NCBI GenBank assembly: GCA_903952885.1
Contig: CAJBHE010000178.1
Span: 1 to 33,455 of the forward strand
Direction of reading: 5' to 3'
Length of the DNA stretch: 33,455 nt
Source of the DNA: an uncultured Burkholderiales bacterium
GTDB lineage: Bacteria; Pseudomonadota; Gammaproteobacteria; Burkholderiales; Burkholderiaceae_C
Below, piece by piece: positions 9,064 to 17,561 of this stretch. The notes beneath the pieces are model-generated. The model worked only from the letters and a program-made list of their open reading frames with translations, was not told the DNA's origin and searched no databases. Position 1 is the first letter of the stretch. Each line of letters opens with the position of its first letter. A program made the translations under genes and the position numbers.

Positions 9064-9197
9064 TCGTCTCGCAGAATACGCTCACCCTCTTGCTCCACGC
9101 TGTCAAATTGGCCCTTGTAAATAGCCCACCAGAGACCACCCAAGATACAAAGCACCAACAAGACCGACAGCGGGATCAACAAATACAAGATATCCAT
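9060..9197 (-). CDS. ccoS: cbb3-type cytochrome oxidase assembly protein CcoS
   Basis: MDILYLLIPLSVLLVLCILGGLWWAIYKGQFDSVEQEGERILRDD, typical CcoS; start within the larger 9060-9335 ORF, 1-nt overlap with the ccoI stop. Confidence 0.93.
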   Translation of the reverse strand: MDILYLLIPLSVLLVLCILGGLWWAIYKGQFDSVEQEGERILRDD

Positions 9198-11452
9198 CAA
9201 AATCCTTTGGTGAGTCGCAAAGAGTTCAACACGACCCACAACGAGCTGAGCGCCATTCCCAAACCAGCCAACCAAGCGGGCAACAAACCCACCACAGCCA
9301 AGGGCACACAAATAGTGTTGTAAGCCGCAGCCCACATCAAGTTTTGCTTGACGACGCGCAGGGTATGCCTAGCCAACTTGACGCTTTGCGCCACCACCAA
9401 CAAGCTGCCGCCCATCAAGACCAAGTCAGATTTGGACTGAGCTAAGGGCACTGCATTTCCAAATGCCATCGACACATGCGCGCCTGCTAAAACAGGACCG
9501 TCATTTAGACCGTCCCCAACCATCGCCACCCTTGCACCATTCAACTGCGCGGCTCGCATACGTGAGAGCTTTTCTTGCGGTGTACACGCCCCAAATGCTT
9601 GAGAAATGCCTATTTTTTGTGCGACATGCTGGGCCGTTTCAGGCTTATCGCCTGAAAGCAGCCAAACATTGACTTTCAACCTCTTGAGCGCCTGCACGGT
9701 TTGCACCGCATCAGCACGCACGTCTTCAGAAAGTTGCCAGCTCGCTAACCACTCGTTTTCCCTTACTAAGTGTACTTGGCAAACGATCGCGGATTCGGGT
9801 ATTCCCTTGGTTTTTGAAGAACAAAAAGAGTAAGAGCCCAAACGCAGCTCACCATCTAACAGGCCCTCTAGACCTTGACCAATCATTTCTTGGACATCTT
9901 GCATTTCAAAACTTTCGCTTTGTTCTGATTCTTCAAACGCTTTGACCAAGGCTCGCGAGAAAGGATGTAATGAGTGTTTGGCTAACGCAGCAGCCAAGCT
10001 CAAGGCGTGGGCAGGCGTCACACCTTCGGCCGTCATCACGAGCGTGATGCGCTGGCCGTCTTGGGTCAGCGTGCCGGTCTTGTCAAAAATCACCGTATCA
10101 ATGTCAGCCAAAGACTCCAAGGCCTGAAGGTTACGCACCAGCACGCCGTGGCGCGCTAGGTTGCCAGCCGCTGCCAACATGGCGGCTGGTGTAGCCAGCG
10201 ACAAAGCACATGGGCAGGTCACGACCAAAACAGCCACCGCCACCATCAGCGCATGCCCTGGGTTGGTCGGCCACCAATACACGGCCGACAAAGCCGCCAA
10301 CACCAACACGCCAATCAAGAAAGGTTTGGCAATCCGATCTGCCAGTTGCGCCAACCGTGGCTTTTGCAACGAGGCGTTTTCCATCAAAGACACAATTTGA
10401 GAGAACTGCGTGCCCTCCCCCACTTGCACCACGCGCACAGTGACGATACCGCTGAGGTTATGGCTCCCTGCTACCACCGAGTTGCCCACGACGCGTGCTT
10501 GAGGGTGTGACTCGCCCGTCAACAATGCTTCATCGACCAATGTCTGGCCTTGCAAAATCACACCATCGGCAGGAAAACTTTCTGAAGGGGACACACGAAT
10601 CACATCGCCCACCATCACACGGCGCACGGCTACGCGCTCAAATTCGCCATTGGGCAACTGACGCTCGACGCTATCGGGCAATCGATTCATCAATGCTTCT
10701 AGCGCGCCTGCGGTGCGGTCACGCAAGCGCAACTCTAACCATCGCCCCGTGAGCAAAAAGAACACGAACATGGTGAGCGAGTCGTAATACACCTCAGCAC
10801 CAAACACGCCTTCGGGCTCAAATGTGGCTATAGAGCTGAGCAAAAAGGTGATCAACATCCCCAAGGCTACTGGTAAATCCATGCTCACACGTCGTCCACG
10901 AATATCACGCATGGCATTGCTGAAAAATGGCCCACACGAAAACAGCACCACAGGCAACGTCAACACCCACGAGGCCCAGCGCAACAAAAATACCATGTCA
11001 GGTGCGATGTCGCCATCGTGTGCCACATAGGCGGGGTAGGCATACATCATCACTTGCATCATGCAAAAGCCCGCCACCAACCAACGCCACAGGGCGCGTC
11101 GCCCTTCGTCGTGGCGGACTTGGCGCAAGTTGCTATCGGCTGCGGGCAAGGCGCTGTAGCCCGCCTTTGCAATCGCAGCCATCCAAACTGAGGGCTTGAC
11201 CACATCCGCTGACCACACCACTTTGGCGCGGTGTGTCGAGGCGTTCACTTCGACCGAGCGGACGCCTGGCACATTAAGCAGCGCCTCTTCCACCGTGAAG
11301 GCACACGCAGCACAGTGCATGCCTTGAATCACCACATGGGAATCCCAGTTGTCACCGCTATCTTGGGAGTTTTTGGCTTTGTGTGGTTGGCTGAATCGCA
11401 ACCACTCTTGGCGGTCATCAAGCAAGACAGCCATCGAAGAATCTGAATGCAT
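9197..11452 (-). CDS. ccoI: Copper-translocating P-type ATPase (CcoI/FixI)
   Basis: GMHCAACAF metal-binding motif, TCPCALSLATP, DKTGTLT, MVGDGLNDGPVLA; adjacent to ccoS. Confidence 0.95.
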   Translation of the reverse strand: MHSDSSMAVLLDDRQEWLRFSQPHKAKNSQDSGDNWDSHVVIQGMHCAACAFTVEEALLNVPGVRSVEVNASTHRAKVVWSADVVKPSVWMAAIAKAGYSALPAADSNLRQVRHDEGRRALWRWLVAGFCMMQVMMYAYPAYVAHDGDIAPDMVFLLRWASWVLTLPVVLFSCGPFFSNAMRDIRGRRVSMDLPVALGMLITFLLSSIATFEPEGVFGAEVYYDSLTMFVFFLLTGRWLELRLRDRTAGALEALMNRLPDSVERQLPNGEFERVAVRRVMVGDVIRVSPSESFPADGVILQGQTLVDEALLTGESHPQARVVGNSVVAGSHNLSGIVTVRVVQVGEGTQFSQIVSLMENASLQKPRLAQLADRIAKPFLIGVLVLAALSAVYWWPTNPGHALMVAVAVLVVTCPCALSLATPAAMLAAAGNLARHGVLVRNLQALESLADIDTVIFDKTGTLTQDGQRITLVMTAEGVTPAHALSLAAALAKHSLHPFSRALVKAFEESEQSESFEMQDVQEMIGQGLEGLLDGELRLGSYSFCSSKTKGIPESAIVCQVHLVRENEWLASWQLSEDVRADAVQTVQALKRLKVNVWLLSGDKPETAQHVAQKIGISQAFGACTPQEKLSRMRAAQLNGARVAMVGDGLNDGPVLAGAHVSMAFGNAVPLAQSKSDLVLMGGSLLVVAQSVKLARHTLRVVKQNLMWAAAYNTICVPLAVVGLLPAWLAGLGMALSSLWVVLNSLRLTKGF

Positions 11453-11488
11453 AAGGTCTATAGCCTAACGGTTTGCCCTGATCTGAAC

Positions 11489-11502
11489 TTGACTTGGGTC
11501 AA
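11489..11502. promoter_or_regulatory. FNR/Anr-type box TTGACTTGGGTCAA between ccoI and usp
   Basis: Perfectly symmetric TTGAC-N4-GTCAA half-sites in the divergent ccoI/usp intergenic region. Confidence 0.75.
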
Positions 11503-11558
11503 AACCCTCGCTGCCAAACAGAGTAAGCTCAATGCGAAATCAACAAAAGGAGCAGTTT

Positions 11559-12002
11559 ATGTACAAACGAATTTTGGTCGCCACCGACGGCTCGACCTTG
11601 TCAAAGAAAGCCATTTCGAGCGCCATCGAACTTGCTGCTTTGAGCGGCGCGGAATTGATCGCCGTGAAGGTCACTCCACGTTACCCACAAAGCTACTTCG
11701 AAGGCTCATTGCCTTTGTCTGCCACCGAGGTTTCCAAAATTGAAAAAGGTTGGACCGATGGCGCACAAAAAGTGCTGGACGCTGTGTTGAAAGCGGCCAA
11801 AGCAAAAGGCGTCAACGCGAAAGCCGTGGTGGTCAAATCTGACATCGTCTCTGACGCGCTGATTGGTACTGCCAAAAAACACAAAGCCGATTTGATTGTG
11901 ATGGCGTCCCACGGTCGCCGTGGCATCAAGCGTTTGCTGTTGGGTAGCGAGACACAACAGGTGTTGACGCATGCCAGTGTGCCAGTGCTCGTATTGCGCT
12001 AA
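11559..12002 (+). CDS. Universal stress protein UspA family
   Basis: MYKRILVATDGSTLSKKA..., C-terminal 'GSETQQVLTHASVPVLVLR' ATP-binding-type motif; AAAGGAG at 11546-11552 precedes the ATG at 11559 (ORF opens at 11532). Confidence 0.93.
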   Translation: MYKRILVATDGSTLSKKAISSAIELAALSGAELIAVKVTPRYPQSYFEGSLPLSATEVSKIEKGWTDGAQKVLDAVLKAAKAKGVNAKAVVVKSDIVSDALIGTAKKHKADLIVMASHGRRGIKRLLLGSETQQVLTHASVPVLVLR

Positions 12003-12056
12003 AGGGGGCTTAAGGCGAGCTGTATTTGTTCCAAACGAAGCCGGCCCTTTCACCTC

Positions 12057-12088
12057 AAAAAATAACCGCTGAAAAGCGGCTATTTTTT
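12057..12088. terminator. Bidirectional Rho-independent terminator between convergent genes
   Basis: AAAAAATAACCGCT-GAAA-AGCGGCTATTTTTT: GC stem with flanking A/T tracts on both sides, one mismatch in 14 bp. Confidence 0.85.
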
Positions 12089-12117
12089 GGTCTTCGCGCA
12101 TGACATCGGGCTAAAAC

Positions 12118-13071
12118 CTAGGCCGTGAAGCGCAGCTTAGCCTCTTGGTACTCACGTTTCAAACGCGCCACCAACTCAGCCGCAGGCACCACCGCCTTCA
12201 CCGCGCCAATGCCTTGACCGCAGCCCCAAATGTCTTTCCACGCTTTTTGAGCACCGCCACCAAAGTTCATCTTGCTAGGGTCACTCTCGGGTAAGTTCTC
12301 CGGGTCCAAGCCTGCATTGCGGATGGACGGAGCTAAGTAGTTGCCGTGCACGCCTGTGAATAAATTGCTCAACACGATGTCGTCAGAAGTGCCATCCACC
12401 ACGGCTTGTTTGTAGTCGTCTGCGGCACGCGCCTCCTCTGTGGCAATGAAAGCTGAACCTATGTAGGCAAAGTCCGCACCCATCGCTTGGGCCGCCAGCA
12501 CAGCACCGCCAGTGGCAATCGAACCACTCAACGCTATAGGGCCATCAAACCACTCACGAATTTCTTGAATCAAAGCGAAGGGGCTCTTCACACCTGCATG
12601 ACCACCCGCGCCAGCAGCTACAGCAATGAGGCCATCCGCACCTTTTTCAATCGCCTTCCTGGCGAACTTGTTGTTGATGACGTCGTGCATCACGATGCCG
12701 CCGTAGCTGTGCGCAGCTGCATTCACATCTTCACGCGCGCCGAGCGAGGTGATGATGATCGGCACTTTGTACTTCACGCACAAGGTCATGTCGTGCTCTA
12801 AGCGATCATTGCTCTTGTGAACAATTTGGTTAATCGCAAAGGGTGCAGCGGGCTGATCTGGATGTTCTCGATTATGCGCAGTCAATGCCTCAGTGATTTC
12901 AACCAACCACTCTTCCAACTGTTCTGCAGGACGCGCGTTGAGCGCGGGCATAGAGCCCACAACGCCCGCTTTGCACTGCGCAATCAATAACTTAGGGTTG
13001 CTGATGATGAACAGCGGAGATGCGATGACGGGGAATTTGAGCGACTCAAAAACAGCAGGAAGTTTGGACAT
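12118..13071 (-). CDS. Nitronate monooxygenase / 2-nitropropane dioxygenase-like FMN enzyme
   Basis: MSKLPAVFESLKFPVIASPLFIISNPKLLIAQCKAGVVGSMPALNARP; 'GADGLIAVAAGAGGHAG', 'GSIATGGAVLAAQAMGADFAYIGSAFIAT' are NMO family motifs. Confidence 0.9.
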   Translation of the reverse strand: MSKLPAVFESLKFPVIASPLFIISNPKLLIAQCKAGVVGSMPALNARPAEQLEEWLVEITEALTAHNREHPDQPAAPFAINQIVHKSNDRLEHDMTLCVKYKVPIIITSLGAREDVNAAAHSYGGIVMHDVINNKFARKAIEKGADGLIAVAAGAGGHAGVKSPFALIQEIREWFDGPIALSGSIATGGAVLAAQAMGADFAYIGSAFIATEEARAADDYKQAVVDGTSDDIVLSNLFTGVHGNYLAPSIRNAGLDPENLPESDPSKMNFGGGAQKAWKDIWGCGQGIGAVKAVVPAAELVARLKREYQEAKLRFTA

Positions 13072-13098
13072 GCATCACACTTTCAAAAGTAGCGTACC

Positions 13099-13899
13099 TC
13101 ATGGCACAGGGTGTTTTATCCAAGCCGAAATTTGGGCAACAGCTTCGGGTTCCATCTCTATATAGCCATGGTAATGAAACGCTTCACAGTCTGGACCGAT
13201 GGGGTTTTGCCCGCCCTCGACTTCCATGTACTTCTTTACCGATGACGCGGTGAGCTTCGAGATCAAGCGTTTGGCCAAATAAGGCGGCGTGAGTTTGCAG
13301 CTGTCTTTCGCATGTTGATGCACGAGCACAGGTACAGTTAGCTTAGCCAAAGCCAAATCAGACACCGAGCCGCCAAACTGCTGACCGCTCAACGTGGCAG
13401 TCAGCACCACACCTTGAACAGCTGACCCTAAATCGATGCCGGCTGCAGCAGCACTGATAGTGCCTTGGCTGGTTCCCACCAACCAGATCGGTCCAGGGCT
13501 TCGTGTTTGAACGTCTTGCACTACCGCACGCACGTCCGCAAAGTGCTCGGCTGACTGACGAAATGCAGGCGTCAGTCTAGGAGTATCACTGGGGTTACCC
13601 ATCAATGCGACATTGAAACCTGCCTTGGCGAACTCATCTCGGCTGCGAATTAAAAAGTTACCTGACTTAGGTTCGCCATCACGGTAGCCAATATCTCCGC
13701 CGCCACCCGAGAACAACACCACCGAGGCAGTAGCTCCGTCTCTTGGCATCCACCAATAGCTGGTCGTGACGTCGGGACGTGTATTGACAGGAATCAAACG
13801 GTCAACCGCCCAAGTCGGCAGCACCACACACAGCGTCAATAGACCTGCAAGTAAGCCACGTAAGTACCTTACTTGCATCTTGGCTGCGCATTGCATCAC
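13099..13899 (-). CDS. Predicted exported alpha/beta hydrolase
   Basis: N-terminal hydrophobic signal-like segment (LRGLLAGLLTLCVVLPTWA), nucleophile elbow GTSQG, C-terminal candidate His (EAFHYHGY). Confidence 0.75.
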   Translation of the reverse strand: MMQCAAKMQVRYLRGLLAGLLTLCVVLPTWAVDRLIPVNTRPDVTTSYWWMPRDGATASVVLFSGGGGDIGYRDGEPKSGNFLIRSRDEFAKAGFNVALMGNPSDTPRLTPAFRQSAEHFADVRAVVQDVQTRSPGPIWLVGTSQGTISAAAAGIDLGSAVQGVVLTATLSGQQFGGSVSDLALAKLTVPVLVHQHAKDSCKLTPPYLAKRLISKLTASSVKKYMEVEGGQNPIGPDCEAFHYHGYIEMEPEAVAQISAWIKHPVP

Positions 13900-13907
13900 G
13901 TAGGTGC

Positions 13908-15698
13908 TTAAAACGCGTCGAGCGCCAACTCAGTCACGCTGTCTGCACCCTCTACGATGCTGTCGCCCATGCCTGGCACCTTAACCAAGATGTGGTCGGC
14001 ATAGAAACGCGCTGTGGTGATTTTGGATTGCATGAACACCGCCTCGTTGCCTTTGGCCAACTCAGACTCGGCCACCAACAAAGCACGACCCATTTGCCAG
14101 CCTGCCACCAAGTTACCCGTGAGCATGAGATAAGGCACGCTACCTGCAAACACAGCATTGGGGCTGGCTTTGGCCCCAGACACCACGAAGTCGACCACAT
14201 GCAAGAAGGCTTCGCGTGCGGCCTTTAAGCGTGCGGCCATTGCCTTGGCGTCGGCGCTGCCGCTCTTGAGCAAATCAGCTTCGGTGTTGGCAATTTGCGC
14301 GGCAATGCCTTTGGCGGTTTGTCCACCATCACGGCCTGTTTTACGGCCGATCAAGTCATTGGCTTGAATGGCTGTCGTGCCTTCGTAAATCGTCAAAATT
14401 TTGGCATCACGGTAATACTGCGCGGCGCCTGTTTCTTCGATGAAGCCCATGCCACCATGCACTTGCACGCCAAGGCTTGTGACTTCTAAACTCATCTCGG
14501 TGCTGAAGCCTTTGACCAGCGGCACCAAAAATTCGTAGAACGCCAAGTTGTCTTTGCGTGTGTCGGCATCTGGGTGGTGATGCGATGCGTCGTACGCCGC
14601 AGCAGCCACGGTGGCCATCGCGCGGCAGCCTTCGGTATAAGCGCGCATGGTCATCAACATGCGGCGCACATCGGGGTGATGAATGATGGGCGCGCTGGTT
14701 TTCATGCTGCCATCCACGGGGCGGCTTTGCACGCGGTCACGAGCAAACGTCACCGCTTTTTGGTAAGCACGTTCGGCAATCGCAACGCCCTGCACGCCCA
14801 CGGCGTAACGCGCAGCGTTCATCATGATGAACATGTATTCGAGGCCGCGGTTTTCTTCGCCTACAAGGAAGCCCATAGCACCGCCGTGGTCGCCATACTG
14901 CAACACGGCTGTGGGGCTGGCTTTGATGCCCATCTTGTGTTCGATGCTCACGCAGTGCACGTCGTTGCGGGCACCCAATGAACCATCTTTGTTCACCATG
15001 AATTTGGGCACCACAAACAAGCTGATGCCTTTCACGCCTTCGGGTGCGCCTTGCACGCGAGCCAACACGAGGTGGACGATGTTCTCGGCCATGTCATGCT
15101 CACCGTAGGTGATGTAAATCTTGGTGCCAAACACTTTGTAGGTGCCGTCTGGCTGTGGCTCAGCGCGGGTGCGCACGGCGGCCAAGTCAGAGCCGGCTTG
15201 TGGCTCAGTCAAGTTCATCGTGCCAGTCCACTCGCCGGAGATGAGCTTCTCAAGGTAAGTGGCTTTCAATTCGTCAGAGCCTGCTGTGAGCAAAGCCTCA
15301 ATCGCGCCGTCGGTCAACATTGGGCACAAGGCAAAGCTCATGTTGGCCGAGTTGAGCATCTCGCCGCAAGCTGCACCAATGGTCTTGGGCAAGCCTTGAC
15401 CGCCGAAGTCTGCAGGGTGTTGCAGGCTTTGCCAGCCACCCTCGCAGTACTGCTGGTAGGCTTCTTTGAAGCCAGGCGTGGTGGTCACGTGGCCATCTTT
15501 GAAGAACGAAGGGTTCTTGTCGCCCTCCCAGTTCAACGGCACGAGCACCGACTCGTTCAACTTCGCGCATTCTTCGAGAACGGCTTGGGCGGTTTCCACG
15601 CCCATGTCTTCGAAGGCAGGAATTTGGGCCACAAGTTCCAATCCTGCCAAGTGCTCCATGTTGAAGACCATGTCTTTGATGGGGGCGATGTAGCTCAT
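13908..15698 (-). CDS. Acyl-CoA dehydrogenase (about 600-aa type with C-terminal extension domain)
   Basis: 'MNLTEPQAGSDLAAVRTRAEPQPDGTYKVFGTKIYIT', 'QVHGGMGFIEETGAAQYYRDAKILTIYEGTTAIQANDLIGRK' ACAD signatures. Confidence 0.95.
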   Translation of the reverse strand: MSYIAPIKDMVFNMEHLAGLELVAQIPAFEDMGVETAQAVLEECAKLNESVLVPLNWEGDKNPSFFKDGHVTTTPGFKEAYQQYCEGGWQSLQHPADFGGQGLPKTIGAACGEMLNSANMSFALCPMLTDGAIEALLTAGSDELKATYLEKLISGEWTGTMNLTEPQAGSDLAAVRTRAEPQPDGTYKVFGTKIYITYGEHDMAENIVHLVLARVQGAPEGVKGISLFVVPKFMVNKDGSLGARNDVHCVSIEHKMGIKASPTAVLQYGDHGGAMGFLVGEENRGLEYMFIMMNAARYAVGVQGVAIAERAYQKAVTFARDRVQSRPVDGSMKTSAPIIHHPDVRRMLMTMRAYTEGCRAMATVAAAAYDASHHHPDADTRKDNLAFYEFLVPLVKGFSTEMSLEVTSLGVQVHGGMGFIEETGAAQYYRDAKILTIYEGTTAIQANDLIGRKTGRDGGQTAKGIAAQIANTEADLLKSGSADAKAMAARLKAAREAFLHVVDFVVSGAKASPNAVFAGSVPYLMLTGNLVAGWQMGRALLVAESELAKGNEAVFMQSKITTARFYADHILVKVPGMGDSIVEGADSVTELALDAF

Positions 15699-15721
15699 GC
15701 GAGTGCCTTTTCAAATAGGGT

Positions 15722-16666
15722 TTAAAGCGCGGCAACCAACTCTGGCACAGCCACAAAAAGGTCAGCCTCCAAGCCGAAGTCGGCCACCGAGAAAATCGGT
15801 GCTTCTGGGTCTTTGTTGATGGCCACGATGACCTTGCTGTCTTTCATACCCGCCAAGTGCTGAATCGCACCGCTGATGCCGCACGCCACATACAACTGAG
15901 GGGCCACAATCTTGCCTGTTTGACCCACTTGCAAATCGTTGGCGGCGTAACCAGCATCCACCGCTGCGCGGCTGGCACCAATGGCAGCACCGAGCTTGTC
16001 GGCCAGCGGAATCATGACTTCGTCAAACTTCTCGGAGCTGCCCAAAGCACGGCCACCTGAGACGATGATTTTGGCTGCGGTGAGTTCTGGGCGATCGTTC
16101 TTGGTTACTTCACGACCCACGAAGCTGCTCTTGCCTGAGTCTGTGGCTGCTGCCACTCTTTCGACAGCCGCCGAACCACCTGCGGCAGACGCTGCGTCAA
16201 AACCCGTTGTACGTACAGTGATGACTTTGAACGCATCGCTCGATTGCACGGTGGCAATCGCGTTGCCTGCATAGATGGGACGCTCAAACGTGTCAGGGCT
16301 GTCCACCTTCGTAATGTCACTGATTTGGCCCACGTCCAACTTGGCAGCCACGCGCGGTGCCACGTTTTTGCCGTTGGCTGTGGCAGGGAACATGATGTGG
16401 GTGTAGTTGCTGGCTGAATTTGAAATAAGTGCCAAAACTTGCGCGGCCACATTCTCAGCCAAACCGGCTTCTAGCGTTGCGCCATCGGCGTGAATCACTT
16501 TGCTTACGCCTGCGATTTGCGCAGCAGCTGCAGCTGCCGCGCCTGCGTTGTGACCTGCCACCAAGACGTGCACGTCAGCGCCCATGGCCGCTGCGGCTGT
16601 GACGGTGTTCAACGTGGCGGGCTTGATGGATGCGTTGTCGTGTTCTGCAATAACGAGGGATGTCAT
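15722..16666 (-). CDS. etfA: Electron transfer flavoprotein alpha subunit
   Basis: 'GGRALGSSEKFDEVMIPLADKLGAAIGASRAAVDAGYAANDLQVGQTGKIVAPQLYVACGISGAIQHLAGMKDSKVIVAINKDPEAPIF' is diagnostic. Confidence 0.97.
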   Translation of the reverse strand: MTSLVIAEHDNASIKPATLNTVTAAAAMGADVHVLVAGHNAGAAAAAAAQIAGVSKVIHADGATLEAGLAENVAAQVLALISNSASNYTHIMFPATANGKNVAPRVAAKLDVGQISDITKVDSPDTFERPIYAGNAIATVQSSDAFKVITVRTTGFDAASAAGGSAAVERVAAATDSGKSSFVGREVTKNDRPELTAAKIIVSGGRALGSSEKFDEVMIPLADKLGAAIGASRAAVDAGYAANDLQVGQTGKIVAPQLYVACGISGAIQHLAGMKDSKVIVAINKDPEAPIFSVADFGLEADLFVAVPELVAAL

Positions 16667-16690
16667 GTGTAATTCTCCTGCGCTTCTAAA

Positions 16691-17440
16691 TTAGATGACC
16701 TTGGCCACGTTCTTCAACTTGTCCACCAATGTGGCAACGTCTGGCACCTTGATGCCGGCGCTGCGCTTGGCAGGCTCCATCACTTTGAGGGTCTTGATGC
16801 GAGGGGCCACATCCACCCCGAGGTCTTCTGGCTTGAACACATCGAGTTGCTTTTTCTTTGCCTTCATGATGTTGGGCAAGGTCACATAGCGTGGCTCGTT
16901 CAAACGCAAGTCGGTCGTGATGACCGCAGGCAGGCTGACAGAGAGGGTTTCTAAACCGCCGTCGACTTCGCGGGTCACGCTGGCTTTGTCGGCCGTCAGC
17001 TCAACCTTGGATGCAAATGTGGCTTGGGGCATGTCCGCCAACGCCGCCAACATTTGGCCGGTTTGGTTGCAATCGTCGTCAATCGCTTGCTTACCAAGAA
17101 TCACCAAGCCTGGCTGCTCTTTGTCCACCAAAGCTTTGAGCAGCTTGGCCACCGCCAAGGGTTGCAGCTCTTCAGTGGTCTCTACCAAGATGCCACGGTC
17201 TGCACCGATGGCCATGGCGGTACGCAAAGTTTCTTGGCATTGGGTCACGCCACAAGACACGGCGATTACCTCTGTCACCAAGCCCTTTTCTTTAAGGCGC
17301 ACGGCTTCTTCTACCGCGATTTCGTCAAAGGGGTTCATGCTCATTTTGACGTTGGCAATGTCAACGCCCGAGTTGTCCGACTTGACGCGGACCTTGACGT
17401 TGTAGTCCACCACGCGTTTGACAGCGACCAAAACTTTCAT
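16691..17440 (-). CDS. etfB: Electron transfer flavoprotein beta subunit
   Basis: [20 protein letters not shown]..., '[34 protein letters not shown]', '[15 protein letters not shown]' signature. Confidence 0.97.
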   Translation of the reverse strand: MKVLVAVKRVVDYNVKVRVKSDNSGVDIANVKMSMNPFDEIAVEEAVRLKEKGLVTEVIAVSCGVTQCQETLRTAMAIGADRGILVETTEELQPLAVAKLLKALVDKEQPGLVILGKQAIDDDCNQTGQMLAALADMPQATFASKVELTADKASVTREVDGGLETLSVSLPAVITTDLRLNEPRYVTLPNIMKAKKKQLDVFKPEDLGVDVAPRIKTLKVMEPAKRSAGIKVPDVATLVDKLKNVAKVI

Positions 17441-17473
17441 GGCAAAAGCTCCAATTTTTAGAATGATACAGAT

Positions 17474-17493
17474 TGACGTTTACGTAAACGTCA
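17474..17493. promoter_or_regulatory. Perfect 20-bp palindrome TGACGTTTACGTAAACGTCA, likely operator upstream of etfB
   Basis: Exact self-reverse-complement, 33 bp upstream of the etfB ATG. Resembles operators of MerR/TetR-type fatty-acid or branched-chain catabolism regulators (LiuR-like); the specific regulator is a guess. Confidence 0.7.
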
Positions 17494-17561
17494 CATTGTA
17501 GAGATCAATCCGATACTTTAAGCGAACGACCGTGCTTTTCCAGGAAAGTCCCTAGTAAAAC

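Noticed and set aside
15051-15725. 224-aa plus-strand ORF antisense to the acyl-CoA dehydrogenase
   Set aside because: Fully overlaps a strongly supported ACAD on the other strand; shadow ORF from GC/codon bias.
16510-16560. Repeat-like GCx-rich stretch in etfA
   Set aside because: Encodes a short poly-Ala segment (AGHNAGAAAAAAAQIAG), ordinary low complexity within EtfA, not a DNA repeat array.
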